Source of the DNA: Zygosaccharomyces rouxii
Taxonomy: Eukaryota; Ascomycota; Saccharomycetes; Saccharomycetales; Saccharomycetaceae
Length of the DNA: 64,000 nucleotides
Reading direction: 5' to 3'
Assembly (NCBI RefSeq): GCF_000026365.1
Contig: NC_012996.1
Coordinates: forward strand, 1,054,001-1,118,000
In this document: positions 34,805 to 45,342 of the stretch, piece by piece
Numbering within the stretch: position 1 is the stretch's first letter
How the letters are laid out: each line of letters begins with the position of its first letter
Notes under the pieces: model-generated
Database searches by the model: none
Told to the model about the DNA's origin: nothing
What the model saw: only the letters and a program-made list of their open reading frames with translations
Translations under genes and position numbers: made by a program

Positions 34805-37594
34805 ATGACTGGTACATCGAGCTCACAGGTTCTGTCAGCTCTATCATATAATGCCGTTTTTTTTGGTATCTTCATGACAATATTCTTCGTATTTCGTCTG
34901 AAATTGAAGAGATTATATGAGCCCAGGTCTACTTATGATTTGGTTGATGAGGAGCAGAAACCTGAACCGCTGCCGAAGGGACTTTGGCAATGGTTACTAC
35001 CACTATTAAAAAAATCTGATAATTTTGTTATCCAACAAGCTGGCATTGATGGCTATTTCTTCCTAAGGTATTTGTTTCTAATGTTTGTCTATTTTGCAAT
35101 TTCCGCCTTATGGTTATTTCCAATTTTATTCCCCGTGAATATTGTAAACGGTAGAAACCAAGATGGTATGGATAAATTGGCATTTCAGAATGTTAAAAAT
35201 AAGAAAAGGTACTATGCTCATGCATTTTGTGGATGGATTTTTTATTGGGTGTTTTTGTTTGTCATTTACAGAGAGCTTTATTATTACAATTCACTAAGGT
35301 GCATCGTCCTTTCATCACCCCGTTATGGCCGTAAACTCTCGTCTCGTACTGTCCTCTTCCAAAGTGTACCTAGTCAATATTTAAGTGAAAGAGAATTCAG
35401 AAAGTTATTTGAAGGTGTTAGAAGAATTTGGATTGCAAGAGGAAATCGTCAGAAGCTGGAAGAAAAAATAGGAATTAGAGATGGGCTTGTAGATAAATTG
35501 GAACGCGCAACCGTAAAATACCAATTAAATGCATTGAAGAAAGTTAGAAAAACGCTAAAGAAAACTCCTGATCATGAAATTGTTCATGATATCAATAACT
35601 ATATCCCCAGAAAGAAAAGACCCAGACACAGACCAAGATTTTGGAAGAAGAAAGTTGATACCATCGATTATATCTGTGAAGAATTACCCAAAATCAATGC
35701 GGAGATTACTTACATGCAGGAGAATAATAGCAGTGCACCGCCATTTAACTCAGTATTTGTTGAATTTGAGTCTCAATATCAAGCTCAAGTAGCGTCTCAG
35801 GTGGTTGGTCACCATGGTCCATTAGCACTTTCTCCTGCTCATGTTGGTGTTGAACCTAGCGATGTGCATTGGCCTAATATGCGTATGTCTTGGTGGGAAA
35901 AAATGATTAGAAGTATGAGTAGTATCGTTGCTGTCTGCGCTTTGGTACTTTTATGGTCTTTCCCGGTCGCTTTCGTTGGTATGGTTTCAAATATCGATTA
36001 TTTGACTAACAAAGTACATTGGTTACGTTTCATTTACCACTTACCTCATAAATTACTTGGGTTGTTAACCTCATTGTTCCCCACCGTGGCATTGGCATGG
36101 TTGATGTCCTTTTTACCAACTTTTATTAGGATGCTTGCTGAATTCGCTGGGTTTGCCACATCCCAACTTTTAGACTATTTTGTCCAACAGACATTTTTCG
36201 CTTTTCAACTGGTCCAAGTGTTCTTAGTGGTATCTATAACCTCCGCGGCTACATCCACTGTGACTAGAATCGTAGAATACCCATCGGAAGCCATGTCACT
36301 TCTAGCCGGTAATTTACCCAAATCTTCCAATTTTTTCATTTCGTACCTTCTACTACAAGGGATGGGTGTGTCTTCAGCTATCCTAGCTCAAATCCTTCCC
36401 TTTATCTTTTTCTACATCATAGGCCCTCATACTGATACAACTCCAAGGAGAAAATACCTACGTTTTAAAGATATAGGCGCACCTGGATGGGGGTTTACTT
36501 ATCCAGTTTACTGCAATTTGGCTGTGATCACACTTGCATATGGTATCATATCACCCTTAATCTTAATTTTTGCCGCTGTTGGTTTCTTCCTACTGTACAT
36601 TGCATGGCTTTATACATTAACCTACGTCCAGGTTCAAGGTTCCGATAGTAGAGGCCAAAACTATCCAAGGGCTCTTTTCCAAACAATTACTGGTCTCTAT
36701 TTGGGGCAAATTTGTCTATTAGGGCTTTTTGCAGTCGGTAAAGGTTGGGGTCCAATTGTCATACAGGCAATTGGATTGGCTGTAACGGTTATCGTTCACA
36801 TTCATTTAAACCAAGCTTTTGACCGTCTCATGAAATATGTTCCTGTAGACACTATGAAATCATTAAATGGGAAACATGATACTCCATCATTCAAAAACAT
36901 TTATCAAGAACAAGTGGGCTGGTGTGATGAGTTTGAAGAATTACCACCTTTCCCATTACCCAAATATCAACCCAAGAGCGCGTCTGCCGAAGCTAATGGC
37001 AACGATGATCCCGTTCCTTCTCCTTACGATACCAATAGAGCATCTGCAATTTGTGCAACAGATGATTCGGCAGAAACTGCATATGCTGAAAGCGTGGTAC
37101 ATTACAACCCATTACCATCAGAAACTTATGAAATGTCAGAAAACAAGGTTTCTTGGGTGCCATTATTAGCAGATGGTGTAGAAGGTCGCATACCGCCAGC
37201 ACCTTTTTACATTAGATTTTTCTTACCACACATCTATGCATCTTTCAAAGCGGTCAAATACAAATTACCAGAATGTTACGGTTTATTAAAACCAGAAACT
37301 CCAGAATCAGATGCCGCCAATGCATCCGCATACAATTACCCCGCAGTGTCATCCCAATGCCCTTCTGTATGGTTACCAAGGGATCCATTTGGCTTTTCAG
37401 AACAACTGATTGAAGAATTGAAAGACGCTGTAATTGTATCTGATGAAAATGCTGTTGTAAGACCAGACGGGCATTTTGACTGGCTAGGAGATCCACCTGC
37501 ACCAGGTTTGCCAAAACCTCCTCACAAGAAGACGGATGAAAACGAATCTACGTTGGAAGAAGGTGAATCTACAGAAAATTATACTGTGAAATGA
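34805..37594 (+). CDS. RSN1: Rsn1-like CSC1/OSCA-family membrane protein
   Basis: A 929-residue polytopic membrane protein (yeast Rsn1 is 953) of the CSC1/OSCA/TMEM63 (DUF221) family of osmosensitive cation channels, structurally related to TMEM16. Three N-terminal membrane segments (about 17-37, 90-112, 138-158) precede a long basic cytosolic loop (about 180-360). The DUF221 core, with eight or so segments, spans about 370-670. The C-terminus is acidic and cytosolic. Yeast Rsn1 multicopy rescues sro7/sop1 mutants from salt sensitivity. It lies before PPA2, as YMR266W-YMR267W. Confidence 0.93.
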   Translation: MTGTSSSQVLSALSYNAVFFGIFMTIFFVFRLKLKRLYEPRSTYDLVDEEQKPEPLPKGLWQWLLPLLKKSDNFVIQQAGIDGYFFLRYLFLMFVYFAISALWLFPILFPVNIVNGRNQDGMDKLAFQNVKNKKRYYAHAFCGWIFYWVFLFVIYRELYYYNSLRCIVLSSPRYGRKLSSRTVLFQSVPSQYLSEREFRKLFEGVRRIWIARGNRQKLEEKIGIRDGLVDKLERATVKYQLNALKKVRKTLKKTPDHEIVHDINNYIPRKKRPRHRPRFWKKKVDTIDYICEELPKINAEITYMQENNSSAPPFNSVFVEFESQYQAQVASQVVGHHGPLALSPAHVGVEPSDVHWPNMRMSWWEKMIRSMSSIVAVCALVLLWSFPVAFVGMVSNIDYLTNKVHWLRFIYHLPHKLLGLLTSLFPTVALAWLMSFLPTFIRMLAEFAGFATSQLLDYFVQQTFFAFQLVQVFLVVSITSAATSTVTRIVEYPSEAMSLLAGNLPKSSNFFISYLLLQGMGVSSAILAQILPFIFFYIIGPHTDTTPRRKYLRFKDIGAPGWGFTYPVYCNLAVITLAYGIISPLILIFAAVGFFLLYIAWLYTLTYVQVQGSDSRGQNYPRALFQTITGLYLGQICLLGLFAVGKGWGPIVIQAIGLAVTVIVHIHLNQAFDRLMKYVPVDTMKSLNGKHDTPSFKNIYQEQVGWCDEFEELPPFPLPKYQPKSASAEANGNDDPVPSPYDTNRASAICATDDSAETAYAESVVHYNPLPSETYEMSENKVSWVPLLADGVEGRIPPAPFYIRFFLPHIYASFKAVKYKLPECYGLLKPETPESDAANASAYNYPAVSSQCPSVWLPRDPFGFSEQLIEELKDAVIVSDENAVVRPDGHFDWLGDPPAPGLPKPPHKKTDENESTLEEGESTENYTVK

Positions 37595-37868
37595 ATTGTA
37601 GGATCCTTCTTGTGATCTCTTCTTTTTTCTTTATTGCTTCTACTCTTTACTGACGTTATTCATTTGTTCATTGATTTGTAAATTAATATATAATAATTTT
37701 ATGAAGATACAGACTTTTATTTTAAGTTCATTTGCCAAACAGTTAATAGTACGTTTTTTTCCCAACCGGTGCTAACTCCGAATCATTTAACCCAATAGAA
37801 TATTTTCAAGGTTTATTATACTGAACCATTTAAAAATGTGGGGAAGAAGTAAGAAGGTCCAATAAGAA

Positions 37869-38768
37869 ATGTTCTCGAGGGTTATAAGGTCTCTAACTAT
37901 GGCAGAAAGGTTAAAGCATACTAGTAATCTTTTGAGAGTACAAAGACAGTTCAGTCAATTGAGGCAAGGTTCTAAGCATGGTCCTAATTTTAAGCAGTAT
38001 TTACAATTAGCCAATGGTGAAATCGGTTCATATTTTCACGATATTCCATTAGAATTGAACTTTGAAAATAGCACAGTCCGTATGGTTGTCGAGGTACCAC
38101 GTTGGTCAAATGGTAAATTTGAGATTTCAAAGGAGATTGAATTTAATCCTATTGTACAAGATGTGAAGAAAGGTAAAGTTAGATTTGTTAACAATATTTT
38201 CCCTTACCATGGATATATTCATAACTACGGTGCCATTCCACAAACTTGGGAAGATCCTACGAGAGAAATTCCTGGATTTGGGTCTACTAGAGGCGACAAC
38301 GATCCATTGGACTGCTGTGAAATTGGGTCTAGCATTTTACAGATGGGGGACGTGAAAGATGTAAAAATTTTGGGATCTCTTGCGTTGATTGACGATGGTG
38401 AACTTGATTGGAAAGTAATTACCATCGATTCAAAGGACCCGCTAGCCGATAAACTAAACGATTTGCAAGATGTAGATACTCACATGCCAGGACTGTTGGC
38501 GGCAACCAGGGAATGGTTTAGAGATTACAAGATTCCAACGGGAAAACCACCAAATGAATTTGCATTTAACGGACAGTACAAAAATGCCCAGGAGACTATA
38601 AATACCGTACAAGAGTGTCATGAAGCCTGGAAAAGATTAATTTCAGGAAACATCCTGGGTGAGAAAATACCAAAAATCAAAAGAGCTGGTGAAGGCATTA
38701 CATTGGCATCGGCTGAAGAAGAACAGACACCTATTCCACCTGAAGTTGCCGTTTGGCATTATGTCTGA
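37869..38768 (+). CDS. PPA2: Mitochondrial inorganic pyrophosphatase (Ppa2)
   Basis: A 299-residue family I pyrophosphatase (yeast Ppa2 is 310). It hydrolyses pyrophosphate to phosphate in mitochondria and is needed to keep mitochondrial DNA. The start [17 protein letters not shown] is a mitochondrial presequence. The signature [12 protein letters not shown] (about 142-153) carries the metal-binding aspartates. Further active-site stretches are [20 protein letters not shown] and DKLNDLQDV. An AT dinucleotide tract follows the stop. Neighbour RSN1 is as in S. cerevisiae; NUP188 on the other side comes from the YML block. Confidence 0.96.
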   Translation: MFSRVIRSLTMAERLKHTSNLLRVQRQFSQLRQGSKHGPNFKQYLQLANGEIGSYFHDIPLELNFENSTVRMVVEVPRWSNGKFEISKEIEFNPIVQDVKKGKVRFVNNIFPYHGYIHNYGAIPQTWEDPTREIPGFGSTRGDNDPLDCCEIGSSILQMGDVKDVKILGSLALIDDGELDWKVITIDSKDPLADKLNDLQDVDTHMPGLLAATREWFRDYKIPTGKPPNEFAFNGQYKNAQETINTVQECHEAWKRLISGNILGEKIPKIKRAGEGITLASAEEEQTPIPPEVAVWHYV

Positions 38769-38775
38769 AATACCC

Positions 38776-38810
38776 CGTATATATATATATATATGCGTGT
38801 ATATATATTT
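38776..38810. repeat. AT/GT dinucleotide microsatellite after PPA2
   Basis: A short run of TA repeats interrupted by GCGTG, just downstream of the PPA2 stop. Probably part of its 3' end-forming signals; likely length-variable between strains. Confidence 0.7.
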
Positions 38811-38815
38811 TCAAC

Positions 38816-38822
38816 TTACCCG
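38816..38822 (+). promoter_or_regulatory. Reb1-type site upstream of NUP188
   Basis: TTACCCG, the Reb1 core, 147 bp before the NUP188 ATG and 48 bp after the PPA2 stop. In tandem genes such a site usually acts as both a promoter-opening factor site and a roadblock terminator. Confidence 0.5.
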
Positions 38823-38968
38823 GCTTTTAAATCTTCGCATTTTCGACTACTGGTAGGAAGACAAGAAAAAAAAGATTCGAACGTATCATACATATACATA
38901 TTTATTGATGGCGGCGAAGATATAAGAATCTAAAAGGTCAGGAGCAGAGGTTCTCTTAAAGTTATTCA

Positions 38969-41900
38969 ATGGCTGCACAATTGGGTGATGATGCGCTTTC
39001 ATTTGTGCATGTGGAGTATTTTCTCAATTCATACCAGTTAAATCCATCAGATGCAGAAGTCAGTTTCCGAAAGATCAACACTTTTTTAAACAAGTTCAAG
39101 GATTTAATTGTAGATGTAGGTCAATTTAATGAAACTGGTGGTAATACTACTCCTGTGAGCTCCCTTTCACTAAGAGGCGTTACTTATGGCAATATTGATA
39201 AAGGTAGTTGTGAACAAGCATCTCTTTTGTCCAAACATTTGGGGTTAAACTACGATGAGTGTTTGAGGGTCATTGCTCAGACGAAATTGAAAACTGACGA
39301 TAAAATTTCTCTAATGTCTTTAGCGGACTCTATCTACCGTGAAAGAAACGCAGTTTTAACCACCATGCTATTACTTTTAAACAGTGGTAATCTCCCTGTA
39401 ATACAATCAGATTTCGTTTCCATAATAGCTACTAATAACTTTACCATTTGCGAAAACTTAATTTCAATTTTACAAAATACTTTGTCGAAAATTGACGCAG
39501 ATATTTCTGAAGTCACTGATGAATTAACAGGACGAGAATGGCAAGAACTTTGGCAATTGAAGAAATCCCAGGATCTGATATTTGTTACGAATATTCTGAG
39601 AACGTTGACTTATTTGACATTGAATACAAATACACCTACACATATTGTAGATCAGTGGTTTACCTTTTTACGCAAAACTAGAAATCAGGTAGTATTTTTA
39701 AGAGATATTACTTACTCTTCTGTGCCAGAGTTAATAGGTCGCACTATAGAATCTCTCATTGTGGTCAATAGTATACTTATCTTGGGGCTTGATAGTACGT
39801 CATCCTCGATAAATTTAGAGGCGCCATTTTATTCAGATGTTAACTGTTTCAAGCACATTCACGATGTTCTGAAAGATGAACCTACAAATCCAGTTATCCT
39901 GTATATGTGGTCTTTCGTGCTTTTCACCAAATCCTTTATGCTAGAAGAGAGTCCAGATACTGAACTTCCATTCATTCAACAAGTGTTCGGTAAGACACCA
40001 ATATCACAGCTAACTTCGATATTTGCAGCTAGAGCCGAATCCACAGGTGTGTTACAGTCAATTAAAGAAGTCTCCGAATCTCTTTCCTCGGAAAGCTTTT
40101 ATCCAGCAATTTTAAGTTCCTTCTTAACGCTTTCTCTAAACTTCATTCCAATCAACGTACAAACTTCAGATATGATTAAACAAGTCTTACTGAGGACACC
40201 AAAAGAGTTCACGGAGAAGTTTTTGACTAGTGATGCGTTCGAAAAACAACTGACTATCTTAAGAGCTAAGTTACCTCTTTTGGAAGAAGCGCTGTTACCA
40301 TTAGTTAATATCAGTGCTGCTCATACCCAGTTTGCTAATTTTGAATGGAAAGAATTAAACACTTATACAACGAAATTTAAACTGGGTGAGTTGGATTATG
40401 ATATAGTCGATGATGATACCAATGCACCAAATATGGATCTCATTGTCTTAAAGAAAGAAGCTCTGGTAAAACCATACTTCAATATAGACGAAAAGGCCCT
40501 GATTTCGATCCCAGAAGATACCAAGGGTAAGATTTTGCCAACACCAAGGAGTGGTGATGACGATGTTATTGTGTTCCTATACAATTACAATGGTTGGTCC
40601 CTGCTGGGCTTCGTATTACAAAATATTTGCGATGCTTATCTCGCAAGTAGTGATGGTTTGGATGAATCTACAGAATACTTAATGGTTTCTATCTTGGACC
40701 TAATTTCAAATGTTTTTTCCAAAAGAACTTCTTATGAGAGATCCCTCGAAATCATGCAGCATTTGTCGAGTTATACCAGGGAAAATGATATTGTACCCGT
40801 AATATTCAAAATATTCGAACATTCATTACACAAGAGGAACTATAAAGTACTGTGCATCTGTTCTAATTTTGTACTTTCACTTTTCTCTAATTTCCCACAA
40901 TTTGTTTGGTCGCATTGGGCTCGATCAGATTTACTTGATAGAAATGGGAAAACCGGAATGGCAGAAGTGGTTCTCGGGTCAATAGAATTACCGCTTGGAA
41001 AATACGATTTTACTATATCTTTGATTAAACTTGCTAATGAAATGGTAACGGAAGCCGTTTCTTTAAAATCAGATTTCCCTCTAAAAACCAAAAGAGATAT
41101 GTTGGACAAACTAATTACCCATTTACTTGATGTCTACGAAAGTTATCAGTTTTGGAAATACACAGATGTAATCCAACGATTTGAATTAGGGTTCCATCTC
41201 AATTCATTGTTTACGAAGGTTCTTTACAATGTCTATGGCATCGATCCATCCTCTCCACCTGATAAAAAGATTACAAATGTTTTAGCTTCTCCGGGGTACC
41301 GTATTGTGAACGCATTTTTAGGCTCTCAATCTCCTGATGTGCGGGCAGCAAAGTCCTTGTTGAATATTCTAAACTCCCCGCTAAATTCTCAGATTTCTTT
41401 GCTTGGTGATAAGGCATTCGGATTTATCTATTTGAGGTTGGTCAAGCATTCATACGAATTGGCGTTTTTGTTAATATCAATACGTGGTTCATTAAAGATG
41501 CATCCCAGTACTTTAGAAAGGATGATTTTCGGTGCCTCTTCAAATTTGGTAGACATTTACAATTCAATACCGACCTTGAAGCGTTATATTGTCAGGTTAT
41601 TCAAATCATTAGTGGAAGTTCCTTGGACTGACGATTATTTGTTCCTTTTATCTTACTTGGGTCAAAGGCATTCAAAAATGCTATTGAACTCTATATCAAC
41701 TGATCTAGAGGGTCCACTCGCAGATCACAAATTGGCAAAGGATATATACATGTTCTTCAGTGCATTGATGGAGAGTAAACAAGATGGGTTATCCATTTTA
41801 TTCTTGACTGGTGACATTGCATCTAATAAAACTGAAGAACAGGAGCAACAACCTGCTGATAAGAAATCCATTTTGAGTGTTCTCAAGAAAAATGCACTAC

Positions 41901-43843
41901 ACCTTGATGAGCTTCCTGAATCAGTGGGATGTTGTTTGTTGGATGCGATAGCATACGCTTTTAATACCTGGGCGAACGCTAAAGATTCTAAAGCAGATTC
42001 TGAATTTATCAGTGCATTACTTAACCATTTGAAAAATTTCCAACCCACTCCTGCATCTACTAAGGAAGACATGATTGCCCTGTCAGGCAGATACAAATTG
42101 ATTTCACGGGTGGTGGAGATATTTGCCCTTTATCTTTTCATTTCTGCGGACGTTGACCCTCAGATATTCCAACTATTGAATCATACAGATTTATCAAAGA
42201 TAATAAATCCATTTTTCGAAATCGATGGTTATAATGAAACCCTTCATGAGAATCTACACGAAAATTTTGAGAAAAAATGGCCTAAGCTCAAGCTTACATG
42301 CTTTACTATGTCCCCTCTATTCCAATCAAGCGGATTCTCGAATGATATGGTCTTTGCAATTCCTTTGATGGATCAATTTTTTGGCAATGATGAGAAATGG
42401 ATAGGAACTGGTGAGATACAAGGATATAGAGACGAAGTATTTGAGGCCTCAATTAATCTACAATATGTGAGTCAACAGATTGCAGCTGCTAAGGCTTGGG
42501 GTGCTCTATTAACAACATTCATCAAAAAGACTACACAACCACTAAAAGATACTTTCATCGACTTAGTATCACACTTCTTACAAGTTAATATTGACAGCGG
42601 AATAAAATCACCCCTGCTTACCCAGGTTTATTTTGAAAGGTTAGAATTGTCCTTTTACATTTTTTATGCTTTCCAAAAGAGGGCGGAACCTGTTCCTGAG
42701 AAGAAGTTGCTCAAACTACTCGATCAAATAATCATTGTTTTCAAATCTGATGAGGTCAATTATTTGGGTAACATATCTCACTCACGCAACAGGAATTTCT
42801 ACAGACCCATTTTGAGATGTGCATTAATTCTTCTGGATCTGGTTACCACCGGAACTCATTTTGTTGAATTGGCATCTGATAGTCTGCTTGAATTTTTTGA
42901 ACTGTCTTTCTGCAAGGGTTTCCATTTGATATTATCTGAAATCTTGTCTGATATCAGTACTTCAACGTCCAATGGTAAACAGGCTGTGGTTTATAATATG
43001 GCATCAAGAATACAAGATCTGTTTTTGTTGCTCTCACTGTTTACCAAGATTAGGGCGCTGAAGCCTTCAGAGTCGTTTAACTTGATACTTGCTTCTTCTT
43101 TGAATGAAGTTGGTACTGTTAAAGTCATTTTGAGCTTATACTCGACTTCTCATTTGCTGAAGGTTAACGATGAAGCTATTTTGGGACCACTGACGTTGAC
43201 GTTTGTGTCAGAGCTGTGCTCGATTAAAAATGTTGCAGAGAAATTTATTATCAACGGCCTATTTGCAGTTCTACTGGAAAGTCCAGTGTCTGTGGCTATT
43301 CAACAAGGTGATGTCAGACCTGAGAGCAGGCCAAGTTTGCACAACCTATGGACTAACGGGCTTTTATCAATCATATTACTACTATTAAGTGAATTTGGCA
43401 TCAAAGTACTACCTGAGTGTTGTTTATTCATATCGTATTTCACTGAGCAAGTAAGTACTGCAGTTTTAAGATGGTCTGATGGCAAACTTGCTGTTTCAAC
43501 AGCATTGATCAAAGAGACTTCCCAATTGGTACTGCTTCAAAAGATGCTAAGTGCATTAGATTATCAAAGTTATTTGCTAAATTCTAAGACTCAATACTTG
43601 GTTGACGAGAACGAGAAACTGTTCGAACTCTTACCTGGATTGGATACAGATCAAGAGAAAAGAGCACTGAGCGTTGCCCTGAATCGTCTTTTGACACACC
43701 CCAAGTATTTAAATTCCAGAATTGTACCAACAAGTTTGGAAGAGGCAAGACTGTTGGAAGAGGAACACACTAGAGTCGAGTTCGTCAAACACATCAGTAG
43801 AGAGATCAAAAAATTACAGGAATCGCTCTTTAAGGACACATAA
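38969..43843 (+). CDS. NUP188: Nucleoporin Nup188
   Basis: A 1624-residue helical-solenoid protein (yeast Nup188 is 1655), an inner-ring scaffold nucleoporin of the nuclear pore complex. No FG repeats, membrane segments or zinc motifs are visible, as expected. Identity rests on length, full-length helical composition and the position among YML102-YML108 homologues (YML103C). Nup192 is the alternative large scaffold of similar size, but synteny favours Nup188. It converges on PRP24 with only 38 bp between stop codons, so the transcripts must overlap or have very short 3' ends. Confidence 0.9.
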   Translation: MAAQLGDDALSFVHVEYFLNSYQLNPSDAEVSFRKINTFLNKFKDLIVDVGQFNETGGNTTPVSSLSLRGVTYGNIDKGSCEQASLLSKHLGLNYDECLRVIAQTKLKTDDKISLMSLADSIYRERNAVLTTMLLLLNSGNLPVIQSDFVSIIATNNFTICENLISILQNTLSKIDADISEVTDELTGREWQELWQLKKSQDLIFVTNILRTLTYLTLNTNTPTHIVDQWFTFLRKTRNQVVFLRDITYSSVPELIGRTIESLIVVNSILILGLDSTSSSINLEAPFYSDVNCFKHIHDVLKDEPTNPVILYMWSFVLFTKSFMLEESPDTELPFIQQVFGKTPISQLTSIFAARAESTGVLQSIKEVSESLSSESFYPAILSSFLTLSLNFIPINVQTSDMIKQVLLRTPKEFTEKFLTSDAFEKQLTILRAKLPLLEEALLPLVNISAAHTQFANFEWKELNTYTTKFKLGELDYDIVDDDTNAPNMDLIVLKKEALVKPYFNIDEKALISIPEDTKGKILPTPRSGDDDVIVFLYNYNGWSLLGFVLQNICDAYLASSDGLDESTEYLMVSILDLISNVFSKRTSYERSLEIMQHLSSYTRENDIVPVIFKIFEHSLHKRNYKVLCICSNFVLSLFSNFPQFVWSHWARSDLLDRNGKTGMAEVVLGSIELPLGKYDFTISLIKLANEMVTEAVSLKSDFPLKTKRDMLDKLITHLLDVYESYQFWKYTDVIQRFELGFHLNSLFTKVLYNVYGIDPSSPPDKKITNVLASPGYRIVNAFLGSQSPDVRAAKSLLNILNSPLNSQISLLGDKAFGFIYLRLVKHSYELAFLLISIRGSLKMHPSTLERMIFGASSNLVDIYNSIPTLKRYIVRLFKSLVEVPWTDDYLFLLSYLGQRHSKMLLNSISTDLEGPLADHKLAKDIYMFFSALMESKQDGLSILFLTGDIASNKTEEQEQQPADKKSILSVLKKNALHLDELPESVGCCLLDAIAYAFNTWANAKDSKADSEFISALLNHLKNFQPTPASTKEDMIALSGRYKLISRVVEIFALYLFISADVDPQIFQLLNHTDLSKIINPFFEIDGYNETLHENLHENFEKKWPKLKLTCFTMSPLFQSSGFSNDMVFAIPLMDQFFGNDEKWIGTGEIQGYRDEVFEASINLQYVSQQIAAAKAWGALLTTFIKKTTQPLKDTFIDLVSHFLQVNIDSGIKSPLLTQVYFERLELSFYIFYAFQKRAEPVPEKKLLKLLDQIIIVFKSDEVNYLGNISHSRNRNFYRPILRCALILLDLVTTGTHFVELASDSLLEFFELSFCKGFHLILSEILSDISTSTSNGKQAVVYNMASRIQDLFLLLSLFTKIRALKPSESFNLILASSLNEVGTVKVILSLYSTSHLLKVNDEAILGPLTLTFVSELCSIKNVAEKFIINGLFAVLLESPVSVAIQQGDVRPESRPSLHNLWTNGLLSIILLLLSEFGIKVLPECCLFISYFTEQVSTAVLRWSDGKLAVSTALIKETSQLVLLQKMLSALDYQSYLLNSKTQYLVDENEKLFELLPGLDTDQEKRALSVALNRLLTHPKYLNSRIVPTSLEEARLLEEEHTRVEFVKHISREIKKLQESLFKDT

Positions 43844-43881
43844 GGAATTTTGTATCATAATAAATTATAATAATGCATGGA

Positions 43882-45144
43882 CTATTTCCCTAGAAACATT
43901 TTACGAAAATCGTCGTTTGAAAGTTGTTTTTTTGTAGGCTGGTGTTCAGGCAAATGAAACAATCCTTCGCCTTCTTGTTGCTTATACTCCTGATTCTTCG
44001 GTTTCTTGGTGCTATTACGCAGATCAGAAATAGTACCACATTGTATTGTTGAATTCTGGAAAGATATACCATTTAGTGCTAGCGAACATTTTGCAGCGAT
44101 CTTCTGATCTTTTAAGATGATTAAACTTCCATGTAGGTCAGTTATTAGGTATATTTTCCTGATATCGTTTTCATTTATAGATGCTCTCTCTTGCAATAAT
44201 TGCTGAATATGTATTTTGTTCACTTTGTCGCTGAGGGGAAATAATGATACTATATGATCACTATCTTTTGGATGAGTCTTGTTGAGTAATTTTTTAACGT
44301 CCTGCCTTTCCAAATATGCCTTCCTATCAGCCAAGGTCACACTAATTTCATTACCTTCAAATTGTGTCCCATTAGTTTCTAAAGCCTGATGCGCCGCGTT
44401 TTGATCACTAAAGGATATGAATGCGTATGTGTTCACAACGTCAGACCCGTATTTCTTGGGAATTTTTATATGTTCAATCTTTCCATACTTCGAGTAATGT
44501 TGTCTCAAGCTATCTTCTGTTACCTTATTGGAATCCAAATGTCGTATCAGAATCTCTCTTCTTTCCCAGACACTAGCGTCAGTACGTTTTGTCTTTTCCA
44601 AAGGATTAGATTGTTTAATAACTAGAGTATACCCTTCAACTTCTTTTGAGTTCAAAAGCGTTAGAGCCTTTTCCACTTCTTGTGTTCTGGAAACGTCAAC
44701 GTATGCGAAACGTCTATTGGCATTATACCGTAGGGAAGGCAATCGTACGCTTAAAACTGTAACACCAATTGAGTTAAACAAAGCTCTAATTTCTCGATGG
44801 TTAAACCTGGGAGGAAAATTGGTTATCCATAACGTGCTATTTTCTAACATCGTTACTTCAATTTCATTATTACCGATTTGCTTATGGGATTTAGTCAATG
44901 CCGAAAGAGCCTCATCATATCTGGTAAACTCAACTCTTGCCAATCTGTAATTCTTATCTGCGGATTCACAGACATCAATATGTGAGATCACACCACAATC
45001 CCTAAATAACCTACGAACTTTACCCTGATTGTAACTTTTAGGCAGATTAAATGCTACAACTGTAGTAAGCTCTCTATTTCTAGTATAAGACTCATTGCGT
45101 TTTTTAGAAACATCAGGATCTTCTTCATCCAAATGATGCTTCAT
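43882..45144 (-). CDS. PRP24: U6 snRNP protein Prp24
   Basis: A 420-residue protein with four RNA recognition motifs (yeast Prp24 is 444), which binds U6 snRNA and promotes U4/U6 annealing. The RRMs start at about 27 (TTVVAFNLPKSY), 102 (STLWITNFPPRF), 196 (REILIRHLDSNKV) and 290. RNP1-type stretches include RRFAYVDV and NTYAFISF. The C-terminal LSNDDFRKMFLGK is the conserved motif that contacts the Lsm2-8 ring. It shares a 198-bp divergent promoter with TMA23 bearing RRPE and PAC motifs. Confidence 0.96.
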   Translation of the reverse strand: MKHHLDEEDPDVSKKRNESYTRNRELTTVVAFNLPKSYNQGKVRRLFRDCGVISHIDVCESADKNYRLARVEFTRYDEALSALTKSHKQIGNNEIEVTMLENSTLWITNFPPRFNHREIRALFNSIGVTVLSVRLPSLRYNANRRFAYVDVSRTQEVEKALTLLNSKEVEGYTLVIKQSNPLEKTKRTDASVWERREILIRHLDSNKVTEDSLRQHYSKYGKIEHIKIPKKYGSDVVNTYAFISFSDQNAAHQALETNGTQFEGNEISVTLADRKAYLERQDVKKLLNKTHPKDSDHIVSLFPLSDKVNKIHIQQLLQERASINENDIRKIYLITDLHGSLIILKDQKIAAKCSLALNGISFQNSTIQCGTISDLRNSTKKPKNQEYKQQEGEGLFHLPEHQPTKKQLSNDDFRKMFLGK

Positions 45145-45190
45145 CGTTCTCCGTATTTCTATTATACTCCTGCTACATGTATCTGATTAG

Positions 45191-45264
45191 AGCTCATCGC
45201 ATCATTTTTGAACATCGGACCTTTATCAGTGAAAAATTTTTGAGATGAGATGAGATGAGATGAG
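45191..45264. promoter_or_regulatory. RRPE plus multiple PAC motifs in the PRP24-TMA23 divergent promoter
   Basis: A perfect PAC box GCGATGAGCT lies on the minus strand at 45191-45200. A perfect RRPE TGAAAAATTTT lies at 45230-45240. Then come four overlapping GATGAG cores in a 5-bp tandem repeat at 45244-45264. This is the standard ribosome-biogenesis promoter, fitting TMA23; PRP24 shares it. Confidence 0.75.
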
Positions 45265-45342
45265 CATAAACTAATACTGATAAAAGCATTGCAATCCATT
45301 ACGATAAATTGAATCTGATCTTTTTTTTGTCCATGAAAAATA

